Shown piece by piece: positions 20,765 to 33,111 of a stretch of DNA of 64,000 bases. The notes beneath the pieces are model-generated. The model was given only the letters and a program-made list of their open reading frames with translations. It was not told where the DNA came from and did not search any database. Numbering within the stretch: the first letter of the stretch is position 1; every line of letters begins with the position of its first letter. The DNA comes from Chimonanthus salicifolius (lineage: Eukaryota; Streptophyta; Magnoliopsida; Laurales; Calycanthaceae): positions 10,038,438 through 10,102,437 of the forward strand of contig CM023537.1 in NCBI GenBank assembly GCA_013350335.1, in the 5' to 3' direction. The position numbers were made by a program, and so were the translations under genes.

Positions 20765-23700
20765 ATGCCGTCCTCAGCCATGCCCAACAGCATCTCCATC
20801 TCCATCTCCGGCTCCGATTCCGATGATCTCTCCGGAAAGACCAGGACCCGGGTCCGACCGAGACGGAAGAAGCTAGGGTTCCGGCGCAAGAACGGATATT
20901 CCCGTTGGATCTCCGGTAGGATCCGGAAGTGGTGGCCGCTCCTCTTCGCCCTTCCAGCATTAGCGCTCATTCTCTTCGAAGTGCGGTGGATCTCCACTTC
21001 TCACGCCCCGAAGCCGAAATCAGATACATCCGTACCAGTGGGAAATCTCAACCGTCTCGACCCAACTACACGAGTCGTCCACGGCGTACGAGAACGTAAA
21101 TAGATAAATCCTGTCGCATTTAATTTCTTTTTATTGATTGATGTTGAGATATTCTGTTCAATACTAGAAATTATGATTCGTATTCAATTTACATCTCTAC
21201 TTCAACTCTTCAAGAGTTCATGGTATGACAAGGCGAGCCAACAGAGACTCGCCCAGTCGACTCCATCTTGTGTTGTCTACTCATTGGTGCTTCTTGGAAG
21301 TTAAACTGATCCTATTCTACTTCAATGTCTCACATTATATTTATATATATGGGTTTTTTTCCTAACCCCTAGTTTTCTTTTTCAGCATGCTTAAAGATCC
21401 TGCCCTTGAAGGAAATTGAGCATCTGGAGTTTCCTGTGGATGAAGAACACGGTTTTCCTGTCAAAAGAATTGCCTACAGATCATATATTGAAACATCTTC
21501 CACTGGAGGAAATGGCACCTTGTCACAACAGTATAATGAAACTGAAAAATTCAATTTATTTACTGGCATGCAAACGCTCCATGAGAGAGAGGAAAGCTTT
21601 AAGGTTATTCATCTTCATAGCTTCAGTTTAGGATTGTTCATTCATTAATTTTCTGAGAATTGATGCCGAAAGAGGGTGATCTTGTATGTATGTTGTCTTA
21701 TAATGCTCTGAGATTGTGTTGTTTCTTGAAGATGATACCATTGTAATGCTGATATACTCTTTTGAATTGTTCCTATATGATTGTGTTGCATTTATCTTTG
21801 GAAATTGGTTTCATAGTTCAATTTATTGTATTGGTTTTCAAGCAAAAATGATTGTTTCAGGTCAATGAAAATGCTGTGGTGCATTGTGGTTTCTACAGTG
21901 AAAATGGGGGGTTTAAGGTTTCTGGTGAGGACAAAACTTACATGCAAACTTGCAAAGCTGTCGTTTCCACTTGTGCATTTGGTGGCGGGGATGATCTGTA
22001 TCAACCTATTGGGATGACGGAGGCATCTCTTAGAAAGGTAATTATGCAACTTTAAAACCTTCCCCTGCTTTTTTGCTTTGGCATGGTGATTGCCTTCCAT
22101 GCTCTATTGTTCTGGTTGGATTGCAGGTTTGCTATGTGGCGTTTTGGGATGAAATCACTCGTTCAACCCAAGAAGCTGAGGGAAAGAGAATTGGGGAGGA
22201 TCATATGATTGGTAAATGGAGAATTGTGGTGGTTAGGAATCTTCCTTTCGTGGACCAACGGTTGAATGGGAAAATCCCCAAGGTAACAAATAGTGGAAGG
22301 TACATTACCCTGTAAATTTTCAGATAATGCATTCTACTTTTTCTTTGAGAAAGAATGGGGTTATTTGGTTCAAGCAAATTCAGTTGAATGTAGTACATGC
22401 ATTTATCGGTACTACAAGAAAATGGGTTCACAATGAATTCCTTTCAAAAAGTCATTTCGTAAAATGCTAAAAGGTTGTTTGGATGTCTATGTTGTATTTC
22501 TTGACAATGTTGAAAATATGTTTGGATGTAATTTCAAGAAAATTGATATATTAAAAGTTCAAGAACTTTCAATTCATTAAAATTATTTTTCTTCTTAAAT
22601 TGTTATGACTTTAAAGCTGCAGTTTAATCCCTAGATATTAAACTTTTTGTATCATTTGAAAAATAAATATAGTGTGTGATGTGTTGAATAACCCCATAAA
22701 AAAGGACTAGGGATATCCTATAAGTGAAATAAGCAAGTGTTAGTCTATGTTAGTCACTTGGACTAAAATAAATTTTATATTTAAATTTATCTAAATATGT
22801 TGTTCCCTCATGTCCCTTTTTTTTGGGTTTGTTGAGTCAACACCTAGCCACCTGTATTGGACTCCGACACTCATGCAACTTAGCAGACCATAAAATTTGT
22901 TGACTTTTTGACCATGTAAAAATTGGTGCCCACAATTAGGGGTTATGATGAATGGGAAGGACTGAATTGGCCAAATCTATGCCCCATTATTCTGTTTGGA
23001 TCCCCACCTGATGATCTGAGTGGGTTCCTCAAACAATTAAATATGAGCTTAGTAGCATTAAAAATCAAATGATAGTGCCTTTGTTATTTTGCTAATGGAT
23101 GAGATGGCTTCTATTTCATGGTCAAGTTTACTATCAAATGGGTTGCATCTCAATGTAAAATTGTTTCATAGTTATCAAAGCATTTAATAACAACATTTGA
23201 GACAACCTTTGAATTGCCAAAAAGAAAATTGTGACAAGCTTGGAACAATTCAAGGGACCAAATTAATGTCTGAGGGATCTATTATGAGTCAGAAATATAG
23301 CTGTCACTTTGATCCCTTGGATTCATAATTATCATGGACTCCTCTAGTCTCTGCAAGCACATGTTCCAGCATACACCAAGTGATTAAATATTGTGATGAA
23401 TCCTCTGCTTTATTTGAGCCTGAACTTGAATAGGATTTTAATAATTTTATTTGGTCTATCATGTACTAGTTTCCAATATGATCATAGAATATGGGTAGCC
23501 TGGTGAGGACAAATGACCTAAAGGTATTATCCTGAAACATGGTTCAAAAACTCAGACCGGCCTAACTTGGATCAGTCAACTTGACTCAAGTCAAAAGGTT
23601 CAGGCCATTCTACCCAGAGTGAGTGAAAAAGCTAAACTTGATCATTTCAAGTTTTTGTGTTGTACCCTAGAAGCACATCTAAAGTACTGAAGGATTTTGT

Positions 23701-26700
23701 TGTTAGTTTCTTTAAACTTTTCAGTGCATATCTGCAGAGAGGTTACTAATTAATTTTTTTCACCTAGATGTTGAGCCATCAGCTTTTTCCTCGAGCAAGG
23801 TATTCAGTTTGGGTGGACTCAAAATCTCAGTTTCGAAGGGATCCATTAGGTGTTTTTGAAGCACTTCTTTGGCGTACAAATTCTGTTCTTGCAATTTCAG
23901 AGCATGGAGCACGCGGTAATGTGTATGATGAGGGGAATGCCATTGTTAAAAAACACAAAGCAACCCCAGAAGAGGTTGAATTGCAGTTGAACCAATATCG
24001 TCATGATGGCTTTCCCAGTGATAATAGGTTAAATGGAAAGAAAGGTATGATTCTTACCATGACCCTTCTATTTATTTATTCTGGTCATGGAGGGAATGGT
24101 TTACATTTAACAAATAAGTAATAATTCTTACCATGCCTTTTATAGTATTCTATTTGAAGTAATACATGAATCATATGCCATCTAATAGTCTGACCCTTTC
24201 ATGATGTAATTTTTTGAGCGAGACCAACTGAGATTTTTGTTTTTGGAGAAAATAAAGAATGTGCACAAAAGTGCACAGCCCAATGAATGACTGGGGCCCA
24301 TGTTGTTCCTTATGGACATATGGAACTGTTGCAAGTAAACAAATACCATAGCAACGATATACAGCCTTGTCTGTAACTCCAAATCCAAATCTCTTGCAAA
24401 ATTCCCTGTTGTGAGTGCCCATTGGGTGATGCTTGATTTGCATCTTGCAAGCATTGCTAGTATGCCGGAGCTTCATCTTAAAAAATGTCCCTGATTTTCT
24501 CCCTCCGTACAGATCATCAAACTGCCAGGAGACCATTTTCTACAAATACTTAGGCCTTTCTTAGTAAGGGTCTTGATCTATAACTCTCAATTAGATCCTT
24601 AAGAGAAACTGGGCAAGTAAAGGAAATAGAGAAGACATACAAGAGAAATTGTGAAATGGGGAAAAGAAATGGGAAACGTAGAAGGATATGATCAACTGAC
24701 TCATGATCACATGAACAAAGAAAGCAAATGTTGGGAATGGAGAACCTCCTGGCAATCAAATTGTCCTGAGTCAATATTTTGTTGTGATAGGCCGCTTAAC
24801 AAAAGCCTTGGCTTTAGAGGGTGCAGCAGATTTCTAGATGGACTGGAGAAAAAGGGTCAAGCATGGGGCCTGATGAGTGAGTAAATCTATTTACTTGAAA
24901 AGGTCCATTTGACTCTCCTCAAGCTCTTTCATCACCCACAGTGAAGAAATTCTATCACCAATTAAACATGATAGTGGTTGAAACATGGGAATTTCATGAT
25001 CCAATTTTTCAAAAACCAAGCTGCCAAACTCTTCTTCCTTCTAAAACTTATTTAGAGTCCCTGTTGAGATGGCATAGGATCTAAAATAGATGCAATTTAG
25101 AGGCTGGTCAGCAACCCTAGAGGTTCTCCCAAAACAAATACAGGACTCATCCCCCACTATCACTCTTGTCCTCTCTCTAATCTTTTTCACTACTACGTGA
25201 ACATCCCTTAATTGTGAGATCTCTCTCCAAAGCCTGACTCTCCCTCAACTTTATGTGTAACCATTTTGTGGAGTGCAGCCTCTATTTGCCTTCCCCATAA
25301 TTTAACCAAATGATTTGTCTCTACAATGGTTGCCAAAGCTCTACCACTTTTTTTAAAGATAACCTCCACCAAAATTTTGCAAATGAAGTCTAATTTCTCC
25401 CAACAATGTTTGCCATGCCAAGCCCCCCTTCTATGATGTAATCAACAATGTCAAGGCTATTAATCTCATCTAACCAGGGTGGACACTCAAATTGGATTTG
25501 GAAAATTGTTATTATGGGACCATTAAAAAAAAAACATGTTTTATGGGTCAAGAATCGATTTGATTGCAACGACAAGCAGTTATTGACTGATTTACAGATT
25601 CTTTTCTAGTACTATGTCATTAACATAAACTTCATAACTGCAGCATCATTATTTTATTCATGCATGCAATTTGTTAGCCTTTACAGATTGCATGTTGGTT
25701 ATGTGTACCAGTTTCGCACAACAATGATGGGAGAAAGGGCATGCAGAAGAGACTTAACATTTCTTTTAAATGATGGTAGTCATATCAAGAAAAGGAAAAC
25801 TAAATTATAGTACACACAGGACCAGAGAAGAAAATGATAGAAATTGCATTTAACTCGTTTCAAGCCCCCCTGCAATTAGATTAAATGATCATATCCCTGC
25901 TTTTGCAAGCTTATCTGCTCCTCATTAGCACTCTTTTAAGTTTATGACAAGAAGTAACCACCCATTCCCTTACAAAATCATGAATCTCCTCCATATTTAG
26001 GGCAGTGTCATTTCAGCAATTTTCAACAACATTAATGATGATGATGATGAGGTTGGCAGGCATTCTCCCATGGGAACAGTGAACTTCTGTTTGCTCATCT
26101 TGTAGTACATGATGAATCTGAAACCAGTATTCTGTTTGCAATCATTTAGGAAGCAGATTTTGCTACTTGGTCATCACATGACCCTGCCCATCAGTTAAGA
26201 CCTCTGATGTTTATCATTATTGGTCAACCTTTTATTTTATAGATGCATTTTGGTGATTCAATTTTCTATACTTCATGCTTCTATGATCTCATGGCTGAAA
26301 ATTGTTGGGCCCTGTGTCTCTCAGGAAGCATCGTTTGCTGAGTATCCCCGTTTTGTTGATGTGGGATAATGGTTTGGCTATTCAGATGTTGATATTATGT
26401 TTGGATAGGGAGAGCCCAAGTAATCTTCCAGAGTGGAAGATCTCTTCCTTTGAATGCATACGCTTGCCACTTATCATGTTCTTGTAACATTTTTCTTCTC
26501 TGCATTCTGAAAGTGTTTTGGGGCACCCTCTATACATAATGGGACCCATTAGAACTGGCCCATGTGCTCCACATGTACAGAATTGGGTGCCCAGCAATAA
26601 ATGCATGATTCTGAAGCATTGAACATTATATTTCTTCACTCAATTGGTGTGTCGGTGTATTTTGTCACAATAATGGTGTCTAAATGGTTAAAACCATGCA

Positions 26701-26943
26701 TTGGTCCTTGCAGCTCTAGCTGAAGCTTCTGTCATTGTGAGGGAGCACACACCATCGACGAACCTATTCATGTGCCTTTGGTTCAATGAAGTAGTGCGAT
26801 TCACGTCGAGGGACCAGCTCAGTTTTCCATATGTTCTCTGGCGCCTTAAGGTATCAAGCATCAACATGTTTCCTGTCTGCACTCGCAAGGATCTTGTAAA
26901 CAGTATGGGACACAAGCGTAAGGTGCAGCCTTTGATAAGTTAG
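20765..26943 (+). CDS. DUF616 (TOD1/MUCI70-type) single-pass membrane protein, 6 exons
   Basis: Exons: 20765-21095, 21386-21603, 21861-22037, 22127-22282, 23768-24044 and 26714-26943, all GT-AG and in frame, giving 462 aa. An N-terminal basic, Ser-rich tail (residues 1-54) precedes one membrane segment (about 56-73), so the protein is probably type II with a lumenal C-terminus. The DUF616 domain runs from about residue 112 to the end, with HCGFYSENGGF, FGGGDDLYQPIGM, CYVAFWDE, RYSVWVDSKSQFRRDP, ALLWRT, ISEHGARGNVYDE, REHTPSTNLFMCLWFNEV and SFPYVLWRL. In Arabidopsis the family includes MUCI70, needed for seed-mucilage pectin, and TOD1, reported as a Golgi ceramidase linked to turgor. The biochemical activity of this member cannot be read from sequence. 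Introns 4 and 5 are long (1.5 and 2.7 kb), and intron 5 holds an antisense LINE remnant. The start is chosen because it is the only ATG that keeps the basic tail and membrane anchor together. Confidence 0.92.
24171..25575 (-). mobile_element. LINE reverse-transcriptase remnant, antisense in DUF616 intron 5
   Basis: On the minus strand, fragments of a plant L1-type ORF2 C-terminus appear in broken frames. Around 25390-25450 there is GGLGMANIVGRN, as in the GGLG motif after the polymerase core. Around 24790-24830 comes KAFVKRPIT, and at 24550-24774 a stretch includes LIARRFSIPNICFLC and DHESVDHILLRFPF, the zinc-binding zf-RVT motif. The ends are approximate. The copy is dead and antisense to its host gene. 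Confidence 0.7.
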
Positions 26944-27486
26944 AATGAATTTCAGATCTCTTATTTGTCTTCATTCTTTGTTTATATCCGGAATGCTGCA
27001 TTGCTGAATAAGTCCTGGTGCCTAAAATTTGCTTGGCTCCTGTATCTGTAAATTTTTTTGGGTAGTGTATCTGTAATTTGTTACAAAAAGTTTTGATAAT
27101 TCTTAAAAGGCAAATTTTGAAGCAAAGTGGAAGCTGTGTGACAGGAAATTCTGGGCTACAACTGCTCATCAGAAGACTATTTAGCCTTATTTCTAGAATT
27201 CTAAGAGTTCTCACTGAAAGCATGTACTGTAGAGCCTAGGTGGGCGATTCCGCGTACCATATGTGGGTGGGACCCATTTAAAGGTGATCTAAACCATTAA
27301 AATTGTTGTTTTTTCTTCTACGTTTCGATTCGATCTCGGTTTATATCCATTGGATTCGATTGACTGTGATAGCTGCTGCTACGAGCTATATCCAACTATT
27401 TCTCTTTTTCAAATTTTGGGTGGGTCTCACCCTTTATGTCACTCTGTTATAGTACGTATGCTTTTAGGCGGGGCATATACTCTACC
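26944..27486 (+). other. 3' flank of the DUF616 gene
   Basis: Probable 3' UTR and downstream DNA. No further exon of the gene and no other gene was recognised. Confidence 0.45.
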
Positions 27487-27847
27487 TAGGGCTGAAATTG
27501 GATTGTGTCGGGTTTATTAAAATCCATTCGGACTTGAATCAATATTTATAGAATCTGACTTGATCCGACTCAAACTATTGACTTGAAATTCTCAATCCAA
27601 CTCAAATTCTAACTCGACTCCACTCGAATTCTGACCTGACCCATACTTTGAACATATTTTAGTCCAATTTTAGCTAGGTTGGGTTGGGTCGTGTTGGGTT
27701 ACTTGAAAATTCTTTAACCTGACCCAATTTGAATTTTATGTGGATTTTTATTTTCTCAACCTGATCTGATCCACTGACTCGACTCTCATGACCCGACTCC
27801 CAGGATTTCTTGGGTTGGATCAAAACCCGACTCCAGTTTCACCCCTA
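27487..27847. mobile_element. hAT-type MITE with near-perfect 8-bp target duplication
   Basis: Terminal inverted repeats TAGGGCTGAAATTGGA and the complement of TCCAGTTTCACCCCTA bound a 361-bp body of GACTCGAC / CTGACCCAA words. The flanking 8-mers are ACTCTACC (27479-27486) and GCTCTACC (27848-27855), seven of eight identical. An 8-bp duplication with TAGGG ends points to the hAT superfamily. It is non-coding. Confidence 0.85.
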
Positions 27848-27855
27848 GCTCTACC

Positions 27856-30010
27856 TCTACTGTAGAAATGTCAACGTATATCCTCATACTGTGCCAATCT
27901 TCAACGCATAGAAAAAAAACTAAAAAAATAAAAAACTAATAAAAATAAAAAGGAAGAAAAGCCAAATCATTCGTCCTTCCAGGTTCCTATTTTTTACCGT
28001 ATCCTTTTCGGGAATTTCTCCCTTTTTTTTAAAAAAAATATTGTAAAAAATGGTTAAAACGGTTTAAACTGTGAGTTCCTTAAAAATTCTGGTAAATATT
28101 AGGAAAACATTGACCAGACAGCTTTTAAGGAGGCGTCATGGTCATGGCAGTCCCATTTCTCAGTCTAAAAAGAAGTGAATTTGTTGTATTTCAAGTAAAC
28201 TTTAAGCTTTGTTGTTTCAAATAAAAGTTTTAAGTGAGAACTTGAGAAGACTTTGAATGTCTATAATTTGAATTACAAATTTTAGTCAAAATAAATTTAT
28301 GTTCTTTTTCCAAGTTGTAAATTTTTAATTGGTATTTCAATCATATTAATTATATCAGTCAAATTTTTAGGTGGGTAAAATAGGCTGAAATATATTAAAA
28401 TTTATCAAAATTTTGGGTGGGATCTGATGAAATTTTGATAGGGTACTAACTCTGTTCACTTATTTGACCTACCTATTAGCCAGCTTCTCTTCTAGTGAAC
28501 TAGATAAGGCAAATTGTACACATGGTTCCTCTGGGTGGAGGCCTACAAAGTTTAAATCCCATGAAAAATTTGATCCCGAATTCAAAAATGAAATTGATAG
28601 GAATTCAGACATTTTTGTTAACAAAAGATGTTAGATCTAATCCTTTGTCCACTTGTTATTTCTTAAGTCGCATCACTTGTTATAAAAATATTATTATCCT
28701 TGTCAATTCTCCACCGCAAATGAATCACAATTGAAAAAAAGTTCAAAAAATGTTTATACAAGTCCCCGCCCCCCCCTCCCCTCCCCCCTCCCTTTTTTTT
28801 TTTTTTCTTCTTCTTTCCAGTTTGATTGTTGAGGATAGTCTTTCTTTATAAGGCGATTATTTCTTTTTTTTTTCCTCTCCTTTTTCATTACCAAGCTTTT
28901 TAGAGTACCCGACTAATCCTTAGGACAGTGCAAATCTCTTACTCACACGCATCAAGTAATCCTATGGACACAAAGTAACTGTATAGAGAGTGGTTCTTTT
29001 GATTGAAATGAGAATTGAATTAAAGACTCACGTTTTTTGAAATGGGTTTATCATTGTCACTCCAACTCTTTTAGATTTTTACAATGTACATGTAACTCTC
29101 GGGCTATGCTTCAGCGTCTTTTCAGACAATGAAAGATGGGCTCCACAGACATAAAACAGTTGATTTATGAGCACTTCATTAGACATCGCTACCTGCTTTG
29201 ACAAGATATACTAATCCATCTATATTCACTCATGTGCACACAGTGTGACTAAACTACTTTCTGCACTTATCTAATAAATCATTGTCTAAATTATAAAGAC
29301 TATATGCACTAGAATTTTTTACAAATGCTTTTCCTAAAGAATGCTCATGTGCCAGTGGGGGACCACTACCAATCATTCTGAAACCCTGTCCTCATGTGAA
29401 TATGACTACTCTTGTGAATGCTACCTACTAATCCATCTAAAAAGATATCAATCATTGGATTAAAATTCTTTCCATAATTATGATAAATTTAATAATTTAT
29501 GATTTCAGATGTTAATGGGATTAGATTTGAGTGAATTTTAGCTTCAACTTTTTTTTTTTTTAAATCAAGGTGTTTTGACGTTTCATCTGACTAATATTTG
29601 AAACATACATGTGTAAACCTCCTAATTCACGCACCGGATAAGTTCTACGAGAAGTAACCTTTTGAAATTGAGCTTGAATCAAACACAAGACCTGCAATTT
29701 CTCACAATTATATACAAATCTTAACCTTATTTATAATTTGAATCTCATGAATCTTGCAATTAAATAGTTTAAAAGTTTCAAAATTAAACTTTAGATTTCA
29801 TCTCATGTTAGACTGGTACAAATTTATGTTGGCCCATGACAAAGTGACCAATAGCTTTTTTTAATTTAGCAAGAGTTCATTGTAAAATCACACACAAACT
29901 TTTTTTTTTTAAGGTCAGCAATCCTCTCACGGACATTTTGTGTTTAACAACATGGTTTTTATCGTATTCCCGATTTTACACTTCTACTGTCGTACCGAAG
30001 AAAAAGAATG
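27856..30010. other. Gene-free intergenic DNA with a polypyrimidine tract
   Basis: No gene was recognised. At 28763-28817 a C-rich then T-rich strand run (about 55 bp, nearly all pyrimidine) stands out. Scattered fragments around 28905-28980 and 29615-29710 share words such as CCTAATTCACGCACCGGAT with other intergenic stretches (59940-60010) and look like relics of one repeat family. Confidence 0.5.
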
Positions 30011-30011
30011 C

Positions 30012-30205
30012 CAGAAATTCATAAATAGTACAAATCGGCTCGCCAAAATTCATAAACAGTACAATCGGCTCGCCAAAATTCATGAACAGTGCAAATCGGT
30101 TCATCGAAAATTATAAATCGGCTCGCCAAAATTCATGTACAGTGCAAATCGACTCACCGAACTTCACATGCACGGTAAAAATCAACTCGTCAAATTTTTA
30201 GTGTT
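30012..30205 (+). repeat. Minisatellite, ~40-bp unit, about five copies
   Basis: A unit containing GTACAAATCGGCTCGCCAAA and ATTCATGAACAGT recurs from about 30015, becoming more diverged toward the right, where CGACTCACCGAACTTCA and CAACTCGTCAAATTT replace the core. No coding frame runs through it. Confidence 0.75.
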
Positions 30206-31345
30206 CAGTAGAAGGGTAAAAATCGATAATACGTTAAAATTCGTGTCGCTAAATACAAAATGAAAGGTTGATAATTTCATTAAAAAAGAAAAGGGAAGCT
30301 CCCCAAAATTACAAGCAAAAAATAGTCAAACAGGCCGCATACAAGAACAAGCCCACAGGCCAGGACCGGCCAATAGAAGAAAGTAAAAACATTAGCCACG
30401 GCCTGAAGAAGAAGAGAAGACAGGCTTTCTCAAACAGGTATCTATTAGAAGAAGAAGAAAAGTAGCAGAGAGAGAGAGAGAGAGAGAGAGAACCACGTTC
30501 TTGTTTTGTATCGATGTTAGAGAAAAAGGTGAAGCACATTCCATTATTTTATTCAAGGATTCTGCCGACAAACGTATGTTCACTTCCTTATACAGTTGCC
30601 AATAAAGTGATAAACAAATAAAATCCACAAAACTCCATTTTATTGAAGCATCCTCTGCTTCCTTTATCCCTTCCTTCCCACCCTTTTCTGGATGTTCTTT
30701 TCTTCACCTAACGTGCGTTCGACATTCTAATCCAAGCCCACTACCCGTTATGCTCATCTTCCTAACTTATTATTTTATGTATTTCTGCACATCATTTTCA
30801 ATTTTCTCATACATTTATCAATGTAAAAGAGTCCATTACATGTTTCCTTCTGAATCTCAATTAACAAAAATATATATCAATATAATACTAACAAATTCTT
30901 TCGTTAGTCATGTGATATATAGCTATCATTGTGGGCTATAATTGGCTTTTTTACTCTGTCAAACCTTTTTTTTCTTGTGAACGTTTTCATTTTATTAAGA
31001 CTCGAACTTTGCTCAAACCTTTGGTGAAGATAATTTTTTTTTAATAAATGGGTACATCTATTACAATCCTTTCTAAGTTGATATGGTAATGGTGCATACA
31101 ATATGATTCGTTTTACTCTACGAGTATGAATTTAATTTTACTCAAAGAAAACAGTTGAATTTTTCTTTAAAATATAGGAAAATCAGAAGAGATGTACAAT
31201 GTAAATGGGCATGGGAGTACAGCACGTGATTTCACTACGTCAGACTGATGAAAGCTGCACCTCGTACACCTGTTAATGGAGCTAACGTTGCATGCGTCAT
31301 ATAAAAAATATGAATATGTGAAAGCACAATCTCTCACATTTGAAC
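30206..31345. other. Gene-free intergenic DNA
   Basis: Contains a (GA)n microsatellite at about 30466-30491. No domain-bearing ORF or bounded repeat was recognised. Confidence 0.5.
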
Positions 31346-31356
31346 AATATTTTGTA

Positions 31357-33100
31357 GGGATCACTTACACACCCAAATTTCTTGCCTCTACACACCTATT
31401 TTTGAAATTTCAAGTAAATTACGATTTTACCCCCTGATTTCCATTCATTCGAATGAATGCCCATGTGTAATTTCAATTCATTCGAATGAATGAGCTGAGC
31501 AGTAACACGGAATACTGCTCAGTCCAATTCATTCGAATGAATGGATGATTCATTTGAATGAATAGTAATAAAATGACCTTCATTCCATCCATTCATTCGA
31601 ATGAATAGACCATTCATTCAAATGAATGGACGTTCATTCGTTCATTCGAATGAAGATGAAGGAAATGACCGTCACGAATCATTCAAATGATTCATCACGA
31701 ATCATTGAAATGATTTAGATCCGAACACGAAGGGAGTCACGAATCATTCAGTATACATGAATCATTCGAATGATTCGTCACAAATCATTCAGTATACAGT
31801 ATACAGTAAATTCATTAAAATTCTTTTAAAATTTTAAACTTATTTTTTAAGCACTGTGTATTTCCAAAAATTCTCAAATTGAATATCTAGACTAATTAAA
31901 ATAACTTGATAAAAATACCTTAAGACTTCAAGGTCTTTTGACACTCCTAAATATTTAAAACACAGTATTTTACAAATAAGGGTATCCCTAGGCTGTCGAA
32001 AACACATTTAAGAGTGTCAAAAGACCTTGAAGTCTTAAGGTAGTTTTATTAGGTTATTTTAATTAGTCTAGATATTCAATTTGAGAAATTTTGAAAATAC
32101 ACAGTGCTTAAAAAATAACGGTCTATTTTTAAAACATAGACCATTATTTTTTAAGCACTGTGTATTTTCAAAATTTCTCAAATTGAATATCTAGACTAAT
32201 TAAAATAACCTGATAAAAATACCTTAAGACTTCAAGGTCTTTTGACACTCCTAAATGTGTTTTCGACACAGCCTAGGGATACCCTTATTTGTAAAATACT
32301 GTGTTTTAAATATTTAGGAGTGTCAAAAGACCTTAAAGTCTTAAGATATTTTTATCAGGTTATTTTAATTAGTCTAAACATTCAATTTGAGAAATTTTGA
32401 AAATACACAGTGCTTAAAAAATAACGGTCTATGTTTTAAAATATAGACAGTTATTTTTAAGCATTGTGTATTTTCAAAATTTCTCAAATTGAATATCTAG
32501 ACTAATTGAAATAACCTGATAAAAATACCTTAAGACTTCAAGGTCTTTTGACACTTCCAAATGTGTTTTCGACACAGCCTAGGGATACCCTTATTTGTAA
32601 AATACTGTGTTTTAAATATTTAGGAGTGTCAAAAGACCTTAAAGTCTTAAGGTATTTTTATCAGGTTATTTTAATTAGTCTAGATATTGAATTTAAGAAA
32701 TTTTGGAAATACACAGTGATCAAAAAATAAGTTTAAAGTTTAAAAAAAAATATTTAAATAATGTTATGTTTACTGCTGAATGAATCAACGGCTGAAAGGC
32801 TGAAAGATATGAAGGAATCATTCGAATGAATGGACTTCATTCATTCGAATGAACATTCATTCGAATGAATGAAGCCCATTCATTCGAATGATTAGTTCAT
32901 TTGAATGAATGAGGCCCATTCATTCGAATGAATGAAGCCCATTCATTCGAATGATTAGTTCATTTGAATGAATGAGGCCCATTCATTCGAATGAATTGAA
33001 ATTAAACATGGGCATTCATTCGAATCCAAAATGAACTGGGCATTCATTCATTCGAATGGAAATTGAGGGGTAAAATCGTAATTTCACCCGAAATTTCAAA
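31357..33100. mobile_element. Fold-back element built of three hairpins and palindrome arrays
   Basis: The outer ends are inverted repeats: TTTTTGAAATTTC followed by ATTACGATTTTACCCC (about 31399-31434) on the left, and their complement on the right (about 33066-33100). Inside each end lies an array of the palindrome ATTCATTCGAATGAAT (31442-31790 and 32815-33060). In the centre (31843-32733) are three consecutive stem-loops of about 110-bp arms and about 54-bp loops, separated by two short palindromic linkers (32118-32146, 32424-32452). The loop of the first hairpin is the reverse complement of the loops of the second and third. AATATTTTGTA occurs on both sides (31346-31356 and 33101-33111), a possible 11-bp target duplication of Mutator-like size, although it overlaps AT-rich terminal sequence. 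There is no coding capacity, so movement would depend on a transposase supplied elsewhere. Confidence 0.75.
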
Positions 33101-33111
33101 AATATTTTGTA

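Noticed and set aside
24651..24884. 77-aa plus-strand ORF in DUF616 intron 5
   Set aside because: Antisense of the LINE zf-RVT remnant on the minus strand.
31442..31790. CRISPR-like array of short palindromic repeats
   Set aside because: The units are irregularly spaced perfect palindromes inside a plant fold-back element, with no unique spacers of constant length and no cas genes; the genome is eukaryotic.
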